A DNA stretch of 63,544 nt, from assembly GCA_937918905.1 (NCBI GenBank), contig CAKZSH010000078.1, forward strand, positions 1-63,544, given 5' to 3'. Positions 52,801 through 62,580 of the stretch are shown piece by piece. This DNA comes from an uncultured Saprospiraceae bacterium. GTDB taxonomy: Bacteria; Bacteroidota; Bacteroidia; Chitinophagales; Saprospiraceae. The notes below the pieces were generated by a model. That model did not search any database and was not told where the DNA came from. It saw only the letters and a program-made list of their open reading frames with translations. The position numbers were made by a program, and so were the translations under genes. Numbering within the stretch: the first letter of the stretch is position 1; each line of letters begins with the position of its first letter.

Positions 52801-55800
52801 GGTGATAACGAATATGATTTTTTACCTCAAATTTATTTCCGAGATCGTTACTACGCATCCGTCATAGGTGACGGAAGTTGTTCTGAACAGTTGATAGAAA
52901 CCCAACCGAATAATATTTTTTATTCCGATCCTCCAACATTGAGTTTAACGACGGCTTCAAATCCTAATTTTAATTTGGCAGGAGATACAGCGTATTGGGA
53001 TGTACAATATTGTAATACTTCATTTGTAGGTCGAGCTGGATTATCATGGTTTGCATTGGAAGATGTGAATGGTGCGATTGAAGTAGTGTCGATGGAAGAT
53101 ATTACCGATCCATTGAATACCATTCCTTTGACCGTAACTCAATACGGAAGTGTCGGAAATAATTTTTATGCCTATACCAATGGAATGGAAATAGGAAATG
53201 CAACGGCAACTTTTGATGACATTTGTAATGTAGTTCGAATCAAGGCTTTGGTTACGGAATGTGGTACTACAAACTTTAATGCCAGAGTGGGATGGAATTG
53301 TATTGCATATGATGAACCTAACTGGACCCCAGAATTATATCCTCCATGTGTGGATGAAACCCTTGCATTGAGTGTCAATACCCTTGATCCATTTTTAGAT
53401 GCAAATATTGTAGAACAACCTACCGTTGATCCAAATATTTGTGATACGAATACGATTGCGATTTTATTGAGAAATACAGATTTGGGAACGGCATACGATG
53501 TGAAAACCCAAATCATTTTACCAATGGCTGGTGCAGCATTAGTTCCAGGAAGTGTTGAAATTGCTTATCCGTCAGGAGGTTCTTTTCAATCGGTTCCAGT
53601 TGATCCTGTTTATACTACGACTACAAGTCGGGGAGATATTTATGAATATGCTGATTTTTCTAACCTAAGTGCTTATTTAGATCAAAATGGATTTCCTGGC
53701 TTTGATCCTTTAAATCCAACTGATTCTAACCAGATGATTATCCGTTATCAGTTTGTTACGGATTGTGATTTTATGAGTGGTTCGATTTCTTATTATGGAT
53801 TTCAAGGAGTGAAAAATTGTGGAGATTCTACCAATTTTGAGTCAGGGGAAACCTTGCCTATCGAAATTAATGGAGCTGCTGCAGGACTAGATAAAATTTT
53901 CGATATTAAATTTTCTACCAATAGTGCCTTAATTCCAAATGGAAGTGGCCCACTTGATATCATCGTTACCAACTTAACTACAACCCCTACTGATACTGCG
54001 GATTTGGTTTCCTTGGTATTACCTGAGTTTGTAGTTTATGATCCTAATACAACAGCATCTGTTGAACCTGGAGGTTGGATTTTACCCGAACCTGAAATAG
54101 ACGTTAATGGAAATTTTCAAACACTCGTTTGGGATTTACCGCTTGGATTATTGCAAGGAGATTCTGCAATATTTACATTTAATGTAACCTCTCCAGATAT
54201 TGATTGTGCTATTGATACATTACAAGCTGGATTAAATACGATTCAAAGAAAAGAATTATTATGTGTAGTATCGGGTGCAATCTGTGAAGTGGATGCGATT
54301 ACTTCTGTCAATAATGGAGAACTAACGGATTTACCTGTTCGTCAAAATACTTTGAGTTTTGTTTTAGGAAATGTAACGAGTATGTGTTCAGGAGTGGATG
54401 CGGAAACGATTACTTTTAGCGGAGCTGTAATGAATAACGGAATTGCTTTTCCAAATATCCCATTTGATGTCGAATATTATTTTGATGCTGATGGTTCGGG
54501 AAATGTTAATACTGGTGACCCTTTAGTAATGACGATTACGGAAAATGGGCCAATAGCTGCGAATTCAGTTTTAGCGATTAATCATAACATTCCAGTTACA
54601 AATGACCAAGTTTGTAGTATTATTGTTAGAATTGATTCGACAGGTTTAGGTATTTGCGAAATTGCAGAAATTCCATTGGGCGAACCACAGCTTTTAAATG
54701 CAGGTGATGACCAATTGTTTTGTGCAACAATGCCTACTACGATTACTGCAAATTTAGGTGATCCTACTTGTGGATCAATAAGCGATTATACTTTTAATTG
54801 GTTGGCAATTTCACCTGCTTCGACCAATGACTTGAGTGCAACAGATATTCCTGATCCAGTTTTGACAGTAAATCATAATGCAGTTGTACAAGATACGTTA
54901 CAATATATTTTAGAAACTACTCGACCTAGTTGTGCTGAAGTTACAAGAGATACGGTAAGTATTGTCAGAGCATTGGGTATTACTGTTGACGGTGGTCCAA
55001 CTGTTTTTGTACAACCAGGTGGAAGTACAACTATTTCTACAACTATTACTGGAGGTTTTGCACCTTACACTTATGTATGGTCACCAGCAGGGACTTTGGA
55101 TGATGCCACAAGTGCTACTCCAATTTCAACTCCTACAATGGATACCGATTATTCAGTAACTGTAACAAGTGCATCAGGATGTACTGCGGAAGGAATTGTA
55201 GAAGTGAGAATTGGAAGTGCTGTAACGGCTACAGTTCTACCTTATGACACAACGATCTGTGCTGAAATGCAAATCCCACTTGTGGCAGCAGGAGGAACAA
55301 CTTATACTTGGATAGAGGATGCGAATAATCCAACTACGGGGAACTTGAGTGGATACAATATTCCTAATCCAATATTTACAAATGGAACACCTGATACCAC
55401 TTATAATTATCAAGTGATTGTTGAAGATGCTGCTTTCCCTGGGGTTTCTGATACTGCTGATGTAGTGATTCAAACTTTGGCTTCGCCAGAGGTGATGATT
55501 ACTTCGACTTCCACTACATTTATTTGTAATGGGGATGAAGTAGGATTAACTGCAAGTGGTGCGGATACTTACACTTGGGAAAATGTAACTGCGAATACTC
55601 AAATTGGAAATGGTGCTGCTATCGTGGTCATGCCTACCATCGAGACTACTTATTTAGTAACTGGAACCGATTCATTGGGCTGTATTGCAATGGATTCGAT
55701 TACGATAGGTGTCAATGAGGGAGCAGTTGCCGATATTACAACAGCACCTAGTTCGGCATGTTTAGGAGATTCTATTTTGTTGATCGGAGGAACAGGGGTT

Positions 55801-57936
55801 TTAGTGGAATGGTTTGAAAATGGAGCCTCAGTTGGAACTGGCGATAGCGTCGTGGTTGCGCCTACAATGACTTCAACTTATATGTTGACGGTAGAAAATG
55901 CAAATGGTTGTAGAGATACTTCAACCGTTACAATTCAAATAGAGGATTGCCCTTGTGAAGCTATTGATGTGAGCAGTATCATTACTGTGGAATCATCATG
56001 TGGAGTTGCAGAGGGAGAAGCAATGATTAATTTATTCAATGATCCTACTGATTTTACTTTTACTTGGAGCCCTGATGTTGGAACTCCAAATACGCTTGGA
56101 AATGGTCGAACTGATCTTCCATTTGGAGGATATGAAGTCACCATTCAAAGTAATACAAATGCACTTTGCTCAGAGACGGTTTATCTTTTAATACAAAATT
56201 ATGATGGCCCAAATGCAACTGCAACAACAACTCCTGCAACTTGTACTTCTGCAAATGGAACGGCTACTTTGATGCCTGATTCTTTAAATTTCCTTTGGGC
56301 AGATAACTCAACAGATTCTGTCAGAAACGATTTAACGGCAGGTGTACACTTTGTTACAATTTCTGATCCTGCTAATTCAAATTGTCCAAATGCGATAATG
56401 GTGACAGTAGGAGAGGAGAATCCTTTGGAAGCAATTGCTACAGTAGATCAAGCTCCTGATTGTGGAATGAGCAATGGTCAAGTTACTTTGACGGTAACTG
56501 GTGGTAGCGGAAATTATTCCTACAGTTGGGATAGTGGCATCGCTACGGAAACCAATCTTGCTTCAGGGATGCACATTGTTACGATAACTGATATGGCAGG
56601 AGATGGATGTGAGTTAGTTTACAATTTTGTTTTGACAGATAATGTTCCTGCTGCAACAGTAGCGATAACAGATACAATAGAAACATCTTGCACAGGTGTA
56701 GCTGATGGTGAAATTGAATTTACCGTCACTTACGATATGGCGTTTGCTGCACCAGCAGATACAATAATAACAAATGGTTTCGAAGAGTTTGAAAATGGAA
56801 ATCTTCCAGCGGGAGATTACTGTATGATTATTACAGATGCTAATAATTGTGTGGCAGGTGAAGGTTGCTTCATCATAGTATCAGCGGAAACTTTGGAACT
56901 TAATTTCACCGTAATTCCTGATTGTAATAGCGGTGGTGTCATTGAACTTGAAGTTCAAGGGGGGACACCACCCTATATTTTCGACTGGGCGGATTTGCCT
57001 GGATCGGACGATCCTCAAAATAGAATTGACGTTCCTGCGGGAATGTATGAATTGGACTTAACTGATAGTTTAGGTTGTATGGTCAACTACACCGTAGAGG
57101 TGCCACCATGCGATATGATTATGCCAAGTTCATTCTGTGATACAATTTTTATCGGACAAACAGATACCTTCTTTATTGATACTACAGAGGTTCAAGGAGA
57201 TATTGTAATACTTGAAAATTTCTGTTTGGATGCTTCTGGAACGGAGGTTGAGTTTTTTGAAATGTTCGGATTGTTAGCAGTAGAATATACGGGATTGGAC
57301 TTAGGTCAAGATTCTGCTTGTATTCGAATTTGTAATGATCTAGGAGTTTGTGATACGACTTATTTATGTATGAGTGTAGTGGAATACGATGGACTACCAA
57401 TGTTAAACGATGATAAAGATTCAGTAGATATTGGACAACCTGTTGTAATTAATGTCAAAGCCAATGATAATATTTTAGGAGGAATTGATACCGTATTTAT
57501 TTTGGATGAACCTTTATATGGAGAAGCGACCTTGAATTTAGATTGCTCTGTAACTTATAATGCAGGTGATACTTATTGCGAACGTGTCGATAGTTTCTCT
57601 TATGTCGTTTGTAATCCGAATGGATGTGATACTGCAAGTGTTTGTGTATTTTTAAATTGTACTGACCTTGTAATTTTTACTGCGGTATCACCTAATGGAG
57701 ATCGAGTCAATGACTTTTTCCATATTGCAGGTATCTTGGATTATCCAAATTCTAAGTTGAAAATCTATAATCGTTGGGGTAATTTAGTTTATGAGACGGT
57801 TGGTTATAAAAACAATTGGGGTGGCGATTTTAATAAAAAACGAGACCTGCCTGATGGGACGTATTATTATCTTTTGGAATTAAATGATCCCGATGATGAT
57901 CGAGTGTTCCAAGGATATTTGGAAATATTTAGGTAG
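49885..57936 (+). CDS. Giant (2683 aa) cell-surface protein with SprB/Ig-like repeats and T9SS type B tail
   Basis: Signal peptide about 1-25 ('YVILLFLFLPFTQSIA'). Residues about 30-1550 are a long array of beta-rich, DUF11-like modules with many paired cysteines. They are followed by PKD/Ig-like units (about 1700-2050, 'GGFAPYTYVWSPAGTLD', 'TYTWENVTANTQIGNG') and SprB-type repeats (about 2090-2300, 'TLTVTGGSGNYSYSWDSG'). An Ig/cadherin-like unit ('NDDKDSVDIGQPVVINVKAN') precedes the CHU_C tail ('FTAVSPNGDRVNDFFHI', 'IYNRWGNLVYETVG'). It resembles gliding adhesins such as SprB in layout only. Surface adhesin role is inferred. The gene has its own terminator. Confidence 0.87.
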   Translation: MNQELNFIYVILLFLFLPFTQSIAQDNLQVEFESPTSVPDFLNICGEPDTATVAVSLNGLSPDARMNIVATLDLFKGVELVEFIGAQSSAGVSLTSNADPNNPIFGLPDLSPSGVTSVNITFTIAAKCEYIDTLSANNAIQVQNVWNFDYTMGGSAFQESDMNTEYRDAFAVPSFTSVVNNTNGAVRSGDCFSRDIVVTNSGLDGFVDEVVYTNTQGNGIYVESILVNGIPLTLTKTMLVSGDTLIEGTIDGTHFFANTVGGGAGNMDGNFDPNETVTITENICLLSCDDSRASVHDISWGCDGRYCNNISTSDFVQIGQGAANVQVEDSGTVPNINAGYCQAGSSSVTFTNNGVEIDAGFGAMLNLEAGIGFGNMFDIVDKGYTITQITIAGVLIPLSGSMTMINDNPLFATDPDGAGGLEDLDGDGFFDDLGVGEFFEVRIDYEVDCSVSQNTDDNCSNNLGTSFSARVDYDNACQERVVRLRGNYFRPNNKISDTSTEGDVDAFVEQDTFFLRQKVERSMSFFEKNCNGEEEYQVLIKLPPGVTPEIGTIQLIRNNGTVPIPLLSNTISNDTLILIFDAASTAFIGGEFEVVMGFTADCTAPLDFVEFPYEFAYYCPPCDCRHIWHCDTLQGPKLHAEMPPCPPMTFVCPVGVATKSFDVNRTTFGYTDATYETNFDKSLANEKVAISCDSIEMKVVNVVGDTPLNDSLGIVITHSNVDESMSTDQTFLFDYGTVRFTNGGNEYFCNIDPTILSITTVDSVQTLRFDLHDCIANLGLTLVAGDTVEYLGNFTLNPDGPYPGQFTNVPNFRGYGYGMVDGVEEACDHFGEVFTVAKNQTIVNFPTSSDFPVGCEEKFLNFNLITINNGFVEWFGTEYRQAIGVDSIVFDYDPAILNSYSTFETEISVPGHPIHGNNYFAVQGFDPSDNGHYVALFDTLQYVPALNNVQSYAFSFRIRVIANCQAEMGSANGDNEYDFLPQIYFRDRYYASVIGDGSCSEQLIETQPNNIFYSDPPTLSLTTASNPNFNLAGDTAYWDVQYCNTSFVGRAGLSWFALEDVNGAIEVVSMEDITDPLNTIPLTVTQYGSVGNNFYAYTNGMEIGNATATFDDICNVVRIKALVTECGTTNFNARVGWNCIAYDEPNWTPELYPPCVDETLALSVNTLDPFLDANIVEQPTVDPNICDTNTIAILLRNTDLGTAYDVKTQIILPMAGAALVPGSVEIAYPSGGSFQSVPVDPVYTTTTSRGDIYEYADFSNLSAYLDQNGFPGFDPLNPTDSNQMIIRYQFVTDCDFMSGSISYYGFQGVKNCGDSTNFESGETLPIEINGAAAGLDKIFDIKFSTNSALIPNGSGPLDIIVTNLTTTPTDTADLVSLVLPEFVVYDPNTTASVEPGGWILPEPEIDVNGNFQTLVWDLPLGLLQGDSAIFTFNVTSPDIDCAIDTLQAGLNTIQRKELLCVVSGAICEVDAITSVNNGELTDLPVRQNTLSFVLGNVTSMCSGVDAETITFSGAVMNNGIAFPNIPFDVEYYFDADGSGNVNTGDPLVMTITENGPIAANSVLAINHNIPVTNDQVCSIIVRIDSTGLGICEIAEIPLGEPQLLNAGDDQLFCATMPTTITANLGDPTCGSISDYTFNWLAISPASTNDLSATDIPDPVLTVNHNAVVQDTLQYILETTRPSCAEVTRDTVSIVRALGITVDGGPTVFVQPGGSTTISTTITGGFAPYTYVWSPAGTLDDATSATPISTPTMDTDYSVTVTSASGCTAEGIVEVRIGSAVTATVLPYDTTICAEMQIPLVAAGGTTYTWIEDANNPTTGNLSGYNIPNPIFTNGTPDTTYNYQVIVEDAAFPGVSDTADVVIQTLASPEVMITSTSTTFICNGDEVGLTASGADTYTWENVTANTQIGNGAAIVVMPTIETTYLVTGTDSLGCIAMDSITIGVNEGAVADITTAPSSACLGDSILLIGGTGVLVEWFENGASVGTGDSVVVAPTMTSTYMLTVENANGCRDTSTVTIQIEDCPCEAIDVSSIITVESSCGVAEGEAMINLFNDPTDFTFTWSPDVGTPNTLGNGRTDLPFGGYEVTIQSNTNALCSETVYLLIQNYDGPNATATTTPATCTSANGTATLMPDSLNFLWADNSTDSVRNDLTAGVHFVTISDPANSNCPNAIMVTVGEENPLEAIATVDQAPDCGMSNGQVTLTVTGGSGNYSYSWDSGIATETNLASGMHIVTITDMAGDGCELVYNFVLTDNVPAATVAITDTIETSCTGVADGEIEFTVTYDMAFAAPADTIITNGFEEFENGNLPAGDYCMIITDANNCVAGEGCFIIVSAETLELNFTVIPDCNSGGVIELEVQGGTPPYIFDWADLPGSDDPQNRIDVPAGMYELDLTDSLGCMVNYTVEVPPCDMIMPSSFCDTIFIGQTDTFFIDTTEVQGDIVILENFCLDASGTEVEFFEMFGLLAVEYTGLDLGQDSACIRICNDLGVCDTTYLCMSVVEYDGLPMLNDDKDSVDIGQPVVINVKANDNILGGIDTVFILDEPLYGEATLNLDCSVTYNAGDTYCERVDSFSYVVCNPNGCDTASVCVFLNCTDLVIFTAVSPNGDRVNDFFHIAGILDYPNSKLKIYNRWGNLVYETVGYKNNWGGDFNKKRDLPDGTYYYLLELNDPDDDRVFQGYLEIFR

Positions 57937-57952
57937 CGTTTTTGAAAAACAT

Positions 57953-57990
57953 AAAAACCTTCTATCAAGTGAATTGATAGAAGGTTTTTT
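57953..57990 (+). terminator. Intrinsic terminator after the giant gene
   Basis: 15-base perfect arms (57953-57967 'aaaaaccttctatca' and 57975-57989) with 7-base loop and T run, 17 bases past the stop. Confidence 0.88.
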
Positions 57991-57996
57991 TATTTG

Positions 57997-58121
57997 TAGT
58001 TCGCGAAGAGGCTCTTGCCTCAATGCGTAATATTTAGTGAGCCTCTGGCTCATGTTTTCTATAACGTGCAAGCTGGGAGGCTTGCGAATGATTCACACCA
58101 GGCTGGAGCCATGGCGCGAAC
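57997..58121. repeat. Repeat D-like palindrome and repeat C copy 1
   Basis: 'gaggctcttgcctcaatgcg' and 'gtgagcctctggctcat' relate to repeat D. Positions 58082-58121 match 62984-63023 over 40 bases with one mismatch ('gattcacaccaggctggagc', 'catggcgcgaac'). Confidence 0.7.
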
Positions 58122-58127
58122 AACCCT

Positions 58128-60200
58128 CTAATCCATCAAAATTAAATCTTGAGTAAAGGAAACAGTTCCCCCATCCTTAAAAGTCACAATTGCTAAAACC
58201 ACATAAACCCCCGTATTCATTTTTTTACCTTTAAAAAAACCATTCCAACCCAAAGTCTCATCATTAGGTATTATGTTTTTTTGTTCAAAAATTAAAGCAC
58301 CCCAACGATTAAAAATTTGAAGTTGTTCTATTTTTTCTACTTCATTTCCTCCATAGATTGTAAAAATATCATTTTGTAAATCTCCATTGGGACTAAAAGC
58401 ATTAGGAATAAATACTCCTCTTTTTTCAGAAATAATAACATTAATTTGGGTGGTAGCAGTACATCCAAATTCATCACTTATGGTCACCGTAAATGTATTG
58501 TTTTGTAAACCGTCAATTTCAACCGTAGGACAATCAAAGCAAGAGACTAATGATTCGGGTTGCCAATGATAAGTAGAATTACCAGAAGAAGTTATAGGAT
58601 TTAAAAAAATAGATTCGCCAAGACCAATCACAGTATCTAGCGGTAATTGAACCCAAATTTCGGGTGGAGGAAAAATAACTATGGTATCTCGAATCGTCTC
58701 ACAAGCATTTTGAGCTTCTATGGTATAGGTACCGTAATTTTCGATAAGCATATTGTTATCAATATCTCCAGTATTCCATGAGTAAGTATCAAAATTTGGA
58801 TTAACTTCTAACAATATACTTTCATTCTCACAAAAAGTAGTATCATTACCTAAGCTCAAGGCTTGAGAAGGTAAGTTAAGAATATGAATGGTATCTGAAA
58901 TTTGCCCACAAGTGTAAGTTGCGGTTACGGAATAAGTACCTGGTGTATTGACCCAAATCGTTGGAGTATTTTCTCCTGTACTCCATAGATAACTATCATA
59001 ACTAGCGGGTACAATTAATTGTTCGTTAAAACTAGGTTGATTACATAACAATGTATCCATACCCAATGAGAAAGAATCAGGAACCAAAATATTCACCTCA
59101 ATCGTATCTCTCCATACCCCACAAGCATATATTGCCTCTACCCAATATACCCCACTTTGCCAAATATCTAAATGAGCAGAATCACTTCCATCTGACCAGA
59201 GGTAACTTTCCATACTATCAGGTGTAATGATTCGATACGGTAAATCATCAGGACACCACTCCACATATTCTATCAAGGATTCCGTTTCGGGTGCTCGACT
59301 TGTAATATAAATGGTATCAGTAATCGTACAATCCTCTATACCTACATCTACCCAATAGGTGCCAGCAGTAGTAATTTGAATAGACATAGTTGTATCTCCT
59401 GTATTCCAAATATAACTATCATAAATAGGAGGTGCTGTCAATGTTTTAACAATAGCACTATCACAAATAGTGGTATCATTTCCGATATTAATTTGAGCAA
59501 ACTTTTTAGAGATTTTTTTGACGGTGACATCGTCGATATAGTAGTAAGCAGAAAAATCACTTCCATCTGTTTCAATATAATTTGTTGCTTCATCTGTATT
59601 AAAATTGCCAATAATTATCATATTTTCGCTTCCATTGGCTTGATAAGTCCAGCCGAGTCTAATCCAATTTAAAGTATCAACTAAAAAAAAGTCTTTAGGA
59701 GAATGTAATTGAGGAGTCGCATTTTCAATAAATCCATTAAATAAGGGATTAGGAATTACTAACTCAGTTGAATCCAATAACCAAATATCTAAACAATCAC
59801 ATGCTGCATGTGAACGGTTACTTCTATTTATAAAAAATTCAATAGTATAGAATGAATCCTTTTCTAAATTCAATGTTAAAGGTGTAACCATATAGTCTCT
59901 TTGATTAAAGTCAGGCTCATTATCAATAGTAAATAGAGCAAAACCACCATATGCGTCACCAGTTTTTGCATATTGAAAACTTCCAAAATTATATGGTACA
60001 GAAATAAAATTATCAGAATTACAAGCATTATAATAATCTGTAGATAATGTTAGATTTTTCCAGGGAAAAGCAAGTTGAATTTGTTCATGAGCAGAAGGAC
60101 ATTCTGTAAAATCCTCAAAACTAGGATTAGGAATCAAGTTTTGGGCAAAAGTTGATAAACACGAGTATACCAATACAATGGTCAATAATAATTTTTTCAT
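58128..60200 (-). CDS. Surface protein with MAM-like head, Ig-like repeats and T9SS type B tail
   Basis: The protein has 690 residues. Signal peptide about 1-19. The N-terminal jelly-roll-like domain (about 22-235) starts 'NLIPNPSFEDFTECPSAHEQ', a motif common in Bacteroidota secreted proteins. Four ~80-residue Ig-like repeats follow (about 240-555), each with a 'LGNDTTICDS', 'YIWNTGDTTMSIQITTAGTY' or 'LDTLLCNQPSF' style pattern. The C-terminal CHU_C domain reads 'VFIPNAFSPNGDLQNDIF' and 'IFNRWGALIFEQ'. Likely T9SS-exported and surface-linked. Convergent with the giant gene, 60 bases downstream of the type A protein gene with a terminator between. Confidence 0.87.
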   Translation of the reverse strand: MKKLLLTIVLVYSCLSTFAQNLIPNPSFEDFTECPSAHEQIQLAFPWKNLTLSTDYYNACNSDNFISVPYNFGSFQYAKTGDAYGGFALFTIDNEPDFNQRDYMVTPLTLNLEKDSFYTIEFFINRSNRSHAACDCLDIWLLDSTELVIPNPLFNGFIENATPQLHSPKDFFLVDTLNWIRLGWTYQANGSENMIIIGNFNTDEATNYIETDGSDFSAYYYIDDVTVKKISKKFAQINIGNDTTICDSAIVKTLTAPPIYDSYIWNTGDTTMSIQITTAGTYWVDVGIEDCTITDTIYITSRAPETESLIEYVEWCPDDLPYRIITPDSMESYLWSDGSDSAHLDIWQSGVYWVEAIYACGVWRDTIEVNILVPDSFSLGMDTLLCNQPSFNEQLIVPASYDSYLWSTGENTPTIWVNTPGTYSVTATYTCGQISDTIHILNLPSQALSLGNDTTFCENESILLEVNPNFDTYSWNTGDIDNNMLIENYGTYTIEAQNACETIRDTIVIFPPPEIWVQLPLDTVIGLGESIFLNPITSSGNSTYHWQPESLVSCFDCPTVEIDGLQNNTFTVTISDEFGCTATTQINVIISEKRGVFIPNAFSPNGDLQNDIFTIYGGNEVEKIEQLQIFNRWGALIFEQKNIIPNDETLGWNGFFKGKKMNTGVYVVLAIVTFKDGGTVSFTQDLILMD

Positions 60201-60210
60201 AATAAAAATT

Positions 60211-60244
60211 AAAAAGCAAGTATCCTAAAGAAAAGGATACTTGC
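60211..60244 (-). terminator. Terminator of the phase-variable surface protein gene
   Basis: 11-base arms (60216-60226 'gcaagtatcct' and 60234-60244) followed, on the minus strand, by five T (60211-60215). Confidence 0.8.
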
Positions 60245-60260
60245 AGAAGTGAATTATTTA

Positions 60261-62528
60261 TTATTGAACTTTTATAATTTTTCCAGTTTTTATTTTATCC
60301 TTTATTTTTAATTGATAAAAATAAACTCCAGAAGGTAGGTTGCCTAGGTCAAGGGAAAGTATATTTTTTCCAATATGTAGATTCGAAGTACTCTTTTGTA
60401 CCAGTTGTCCATTGCTATTGATTAATTCTAGATCATATTCCGAAGAATAGGGAGAATTAATTTTTAGGTTCATTTGATTTTGAACAGGGTTAGGGTAAGA
60501 GATTACCTCGAAAGAATGATTCGAATTGGAAAAATCAAATGCTTCTTTAATATCAGCATCATCAGAGTGAGCAACTGTTATCGGGGTTGCTACCTGTATT
60601 CCAGTAAATTCATCATATTCAGTATTCGGAGCAATTAAATATTCTCCGTCAAATTGGAAAAAAGTAAAGTCAGTTGTTGAACCACAATCATTTCCTACAG
60701 TAGCTTCAATTCTTAGACATCTTCCTAGCCAACCTGATAAGTAGAAAAAAACAGGATCACCATTGATTTGTAAAGATGCTAATGTAAATGCTCCTGGGTT
60801 ATTAGTCATAACTTGAGGCCCAGAATAAAGGGTATTTATCGTAGTACCTGTAGTACAATTGACTTCATCTATATTGATTTGATAAGACTGGATAGTTCCT
60901 GTACTACTTGTCAAATCAATAATAGTACTCAAAGTTCCTCCTACACATGGATTATTAATATTTTGAGAACTATTACAAGTAGGAGCACCATTGCCCGGAC
61001 TTATACTTAACACACCATTAGCATTATTGGGTATATCAATAACTTTAAAGAAACCTGTAAAAGGAATAGATTCACATTGACTCTCAATTGTAATTTCTAT
61101 TTCATACGTATTGTTTCCAGCAGCTACCGCTGCGTCAAATAAATCGCAAGTCATATTATTAATCAAACAGTTTAAATCTAAAGGAAAACTATTAGGATTG
61201 ACTATAGTTTGTGAGGCACAAACTATATCAGGCCCAGGGTTATTACAGTTAAGTGCCACTCCACTAGTAGGGTTAATATTATGAATATCAATAGTATAAC
61301 TAGTAGGTGTACCTTCATAATCTAATTCCAAATTAATAGGTGCACATAATCCAAATTCTGGTAACCCAGAAGATGTAAATATACTGGGTATAGTTCCTCC
61401 ATTTAAAGTGACATCATTTAGAGCAAGTGGTTCTACTCCCATCATTTGATTATAATCCTGACCATCTATTTGGTCAGGTAGGCTATAGGTGGACATCCCA
61501 CTATAGGCAGTTTGGTCGTTAGAATTAAGGGTTATATTTAAATTGGAAGAAGATACTGTATAGTTAGGAAAACTTACTGTGCCCAAATTTTCATCTGCTT
61601 TAACAAAATAAATAAGCCCATCTTGAGCCATTTCTAGTTGTGTACCCGTCAATGGGATATTGGTACTAAGCGTATTAAAATTTCCAGATGCTATATTTAA
61701 TCTTCTTAAAGAAGGAGTTCCTGTATGTGTACTAAAAATAATATTATTATTATCCGCACTAAATTCTAAACCCGCAATCCCTGCCGAGCCTCCGTCGTAA
61801 CCATGTGAAGTAGGAGGAGTAGCAAAAGGGCCTACATCCATAGTATAAATACTAGCACCAAAATAATCTCCCCATGCTAATTTATTTCCATCATGTGAAA
61901 GGTCTGCTTCTACGATTGCTACTTCTTTAGGTTCATAAGTAGCCAAAGAGGTTACAGGAGGTAGTACTGTTCCTGAAAATGATAATACATCCACTTCACC
62001 TGAGGAGACTACATATAAGTTTCGATTAGCATAGGAGCCATTAATAGGAGGTGATAATGCTAAGCCTCCACCGGTGCCTCCAAAATATTCTTTTATGCCG
62101 GCTTTCGAAGGGTCAAGACTTTGTACAACGACACTACCATTAGGTTTAATAGTGATTTCTGTCATTGCAAGTGCAATCCCAATTAAAGGCTTTTCTATCA
62201 AATAAAAAGCACACCAAGTATCGCAGGAACCTGGTAATGGAAATAAGGCAATTTCTGTTAAAATATCAGGAGCAGAATAATTATTAGAGGAAAACTTAGC
62301 TCCATTAAGTTGTCCAACACTTGCACCTGTTGGATCAAAAACAGAGGCATCAACAATTGTAAATAATAAATTTCCATTTTCATCATGTGCAGAATTACTT
62401 ACTCGATAAGAAATAACATTAGCGGGAGTAGTCGATGTAGTTGGTGGTGTAAAGGTAAAGTCAATTTCATTGGGAGGTAGTACCCATTGGTTCATTTGTG
62501 CGAGTGCTAGTAACGGCAGGGTCATCAT
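60261..62528 (-). CDS. T9SS type A surface protein, currently out of frame with upstream start (phase-variable candidate)
   Basis: The open frame begins MMTLPLLALAQMNQWVLPP at 62528, but this lacks a charged signal N-region. Just upstream, out of frame, is ATG 62605 with MKKLKLFSK, and between them six GTCT repeats (62557-62580). With four or seven repeats the frames would join and give a full signal peptide ending 'FFKKSILIVMMTLPLLALAQ'. The mature protein (755 residues from 62528) has a propeller-like N-terminal half ('LSHDGNKLAWGDYFGASIYT', 'LEFSADNNNIIFS'), Cys-rich middle modules, and a type A tail ('ISYPNPVQNQMNLKI' type, 'NLPSGVYFYQLKI'). Function unknown. As read, the gene is probably OFF or weakly expressed from an internal ATG. 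Confidence 0.8.
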   Translation of the reverse strand: MMTLPLLALAQMNQWVLPPNEIDFTFTPPTTSTTPANVISYRVSNSAHDENGNLLFTIVDASVFDPTGASVGQLNGAKFSSNNYSAPDILTEIALFPLPGSCDTWCAFYLIEKPLIGIALAMTEITIKPNGSVVVQSLDPSKAGIKEYFGGTGGGLALSPPINGSYANRNLYVVSSGEVDVLSFSGTVLPPVTSLATYEPKEVAIVEADLSHDGNKLAWGDYFGASIYTMDVGPFATPPTSHGYDGGSAGIAGLEFSADNNNIIFSTHTGTPSLRRLNIASGNFNTLSTNIPLTGTQLEMAQDGLIYFVKADENLGTVSFPNYTVSSSNLNITLNSNDQTAYSGMSTYSLPDQIDGQDYNQMMGVEPLALNDVTLNGGTIPSIFTSSGLPEFGLCAPINLELDYEGTPTSYTIDIHNINPTSGVALNCNNPGPDIVCASQTIVNPNSFPLDLNCLINNMTCDLFDAAVAAGNNTYEIEITIESQCESIPFTGFFKVIDIPNNANGVLSISPGNGAPTCNSSQNINNPCVGGTLSTIIDLTSSTGTIQSYQINIDEVNCTTGTTINTLYSGPQVMTNNPGAFTLASLQINGDPVFFYLSGWLGRCLRIEATVGNDCGSTTDFTFFQFDGEYLIAPNTEYDEFTGIQVATPITVAHSDDADIKEAFDFSNSNHSFEVISYPNPVQNQMNLKINSPYSSEYDLELINSNGQLVQKSTSNLHIGKNILSLDLGNLPSGVYFYQLKIKDKIKTGKIIKVQ

Positions 62529-62556
62529 TACAATTAAGATTGATTTTTTGAAAAAT

Positions 62557-62580
62557 GTCTGTCTGTCTGTCTGTCTGTCT
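62557..62580. repeat. Tetranucleotide simple-sequence repeat (GTCT)6
   Basis: Six perfect GTCT units (AGAC on the coding, minus, strand) between the upstream ATG (62605) and the signal peptide of the surface protein gene. Changing the number by one switches the frame. Such tracts in secreted-protein genes are the classical basis of phase variation. Confidence 0.9.
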
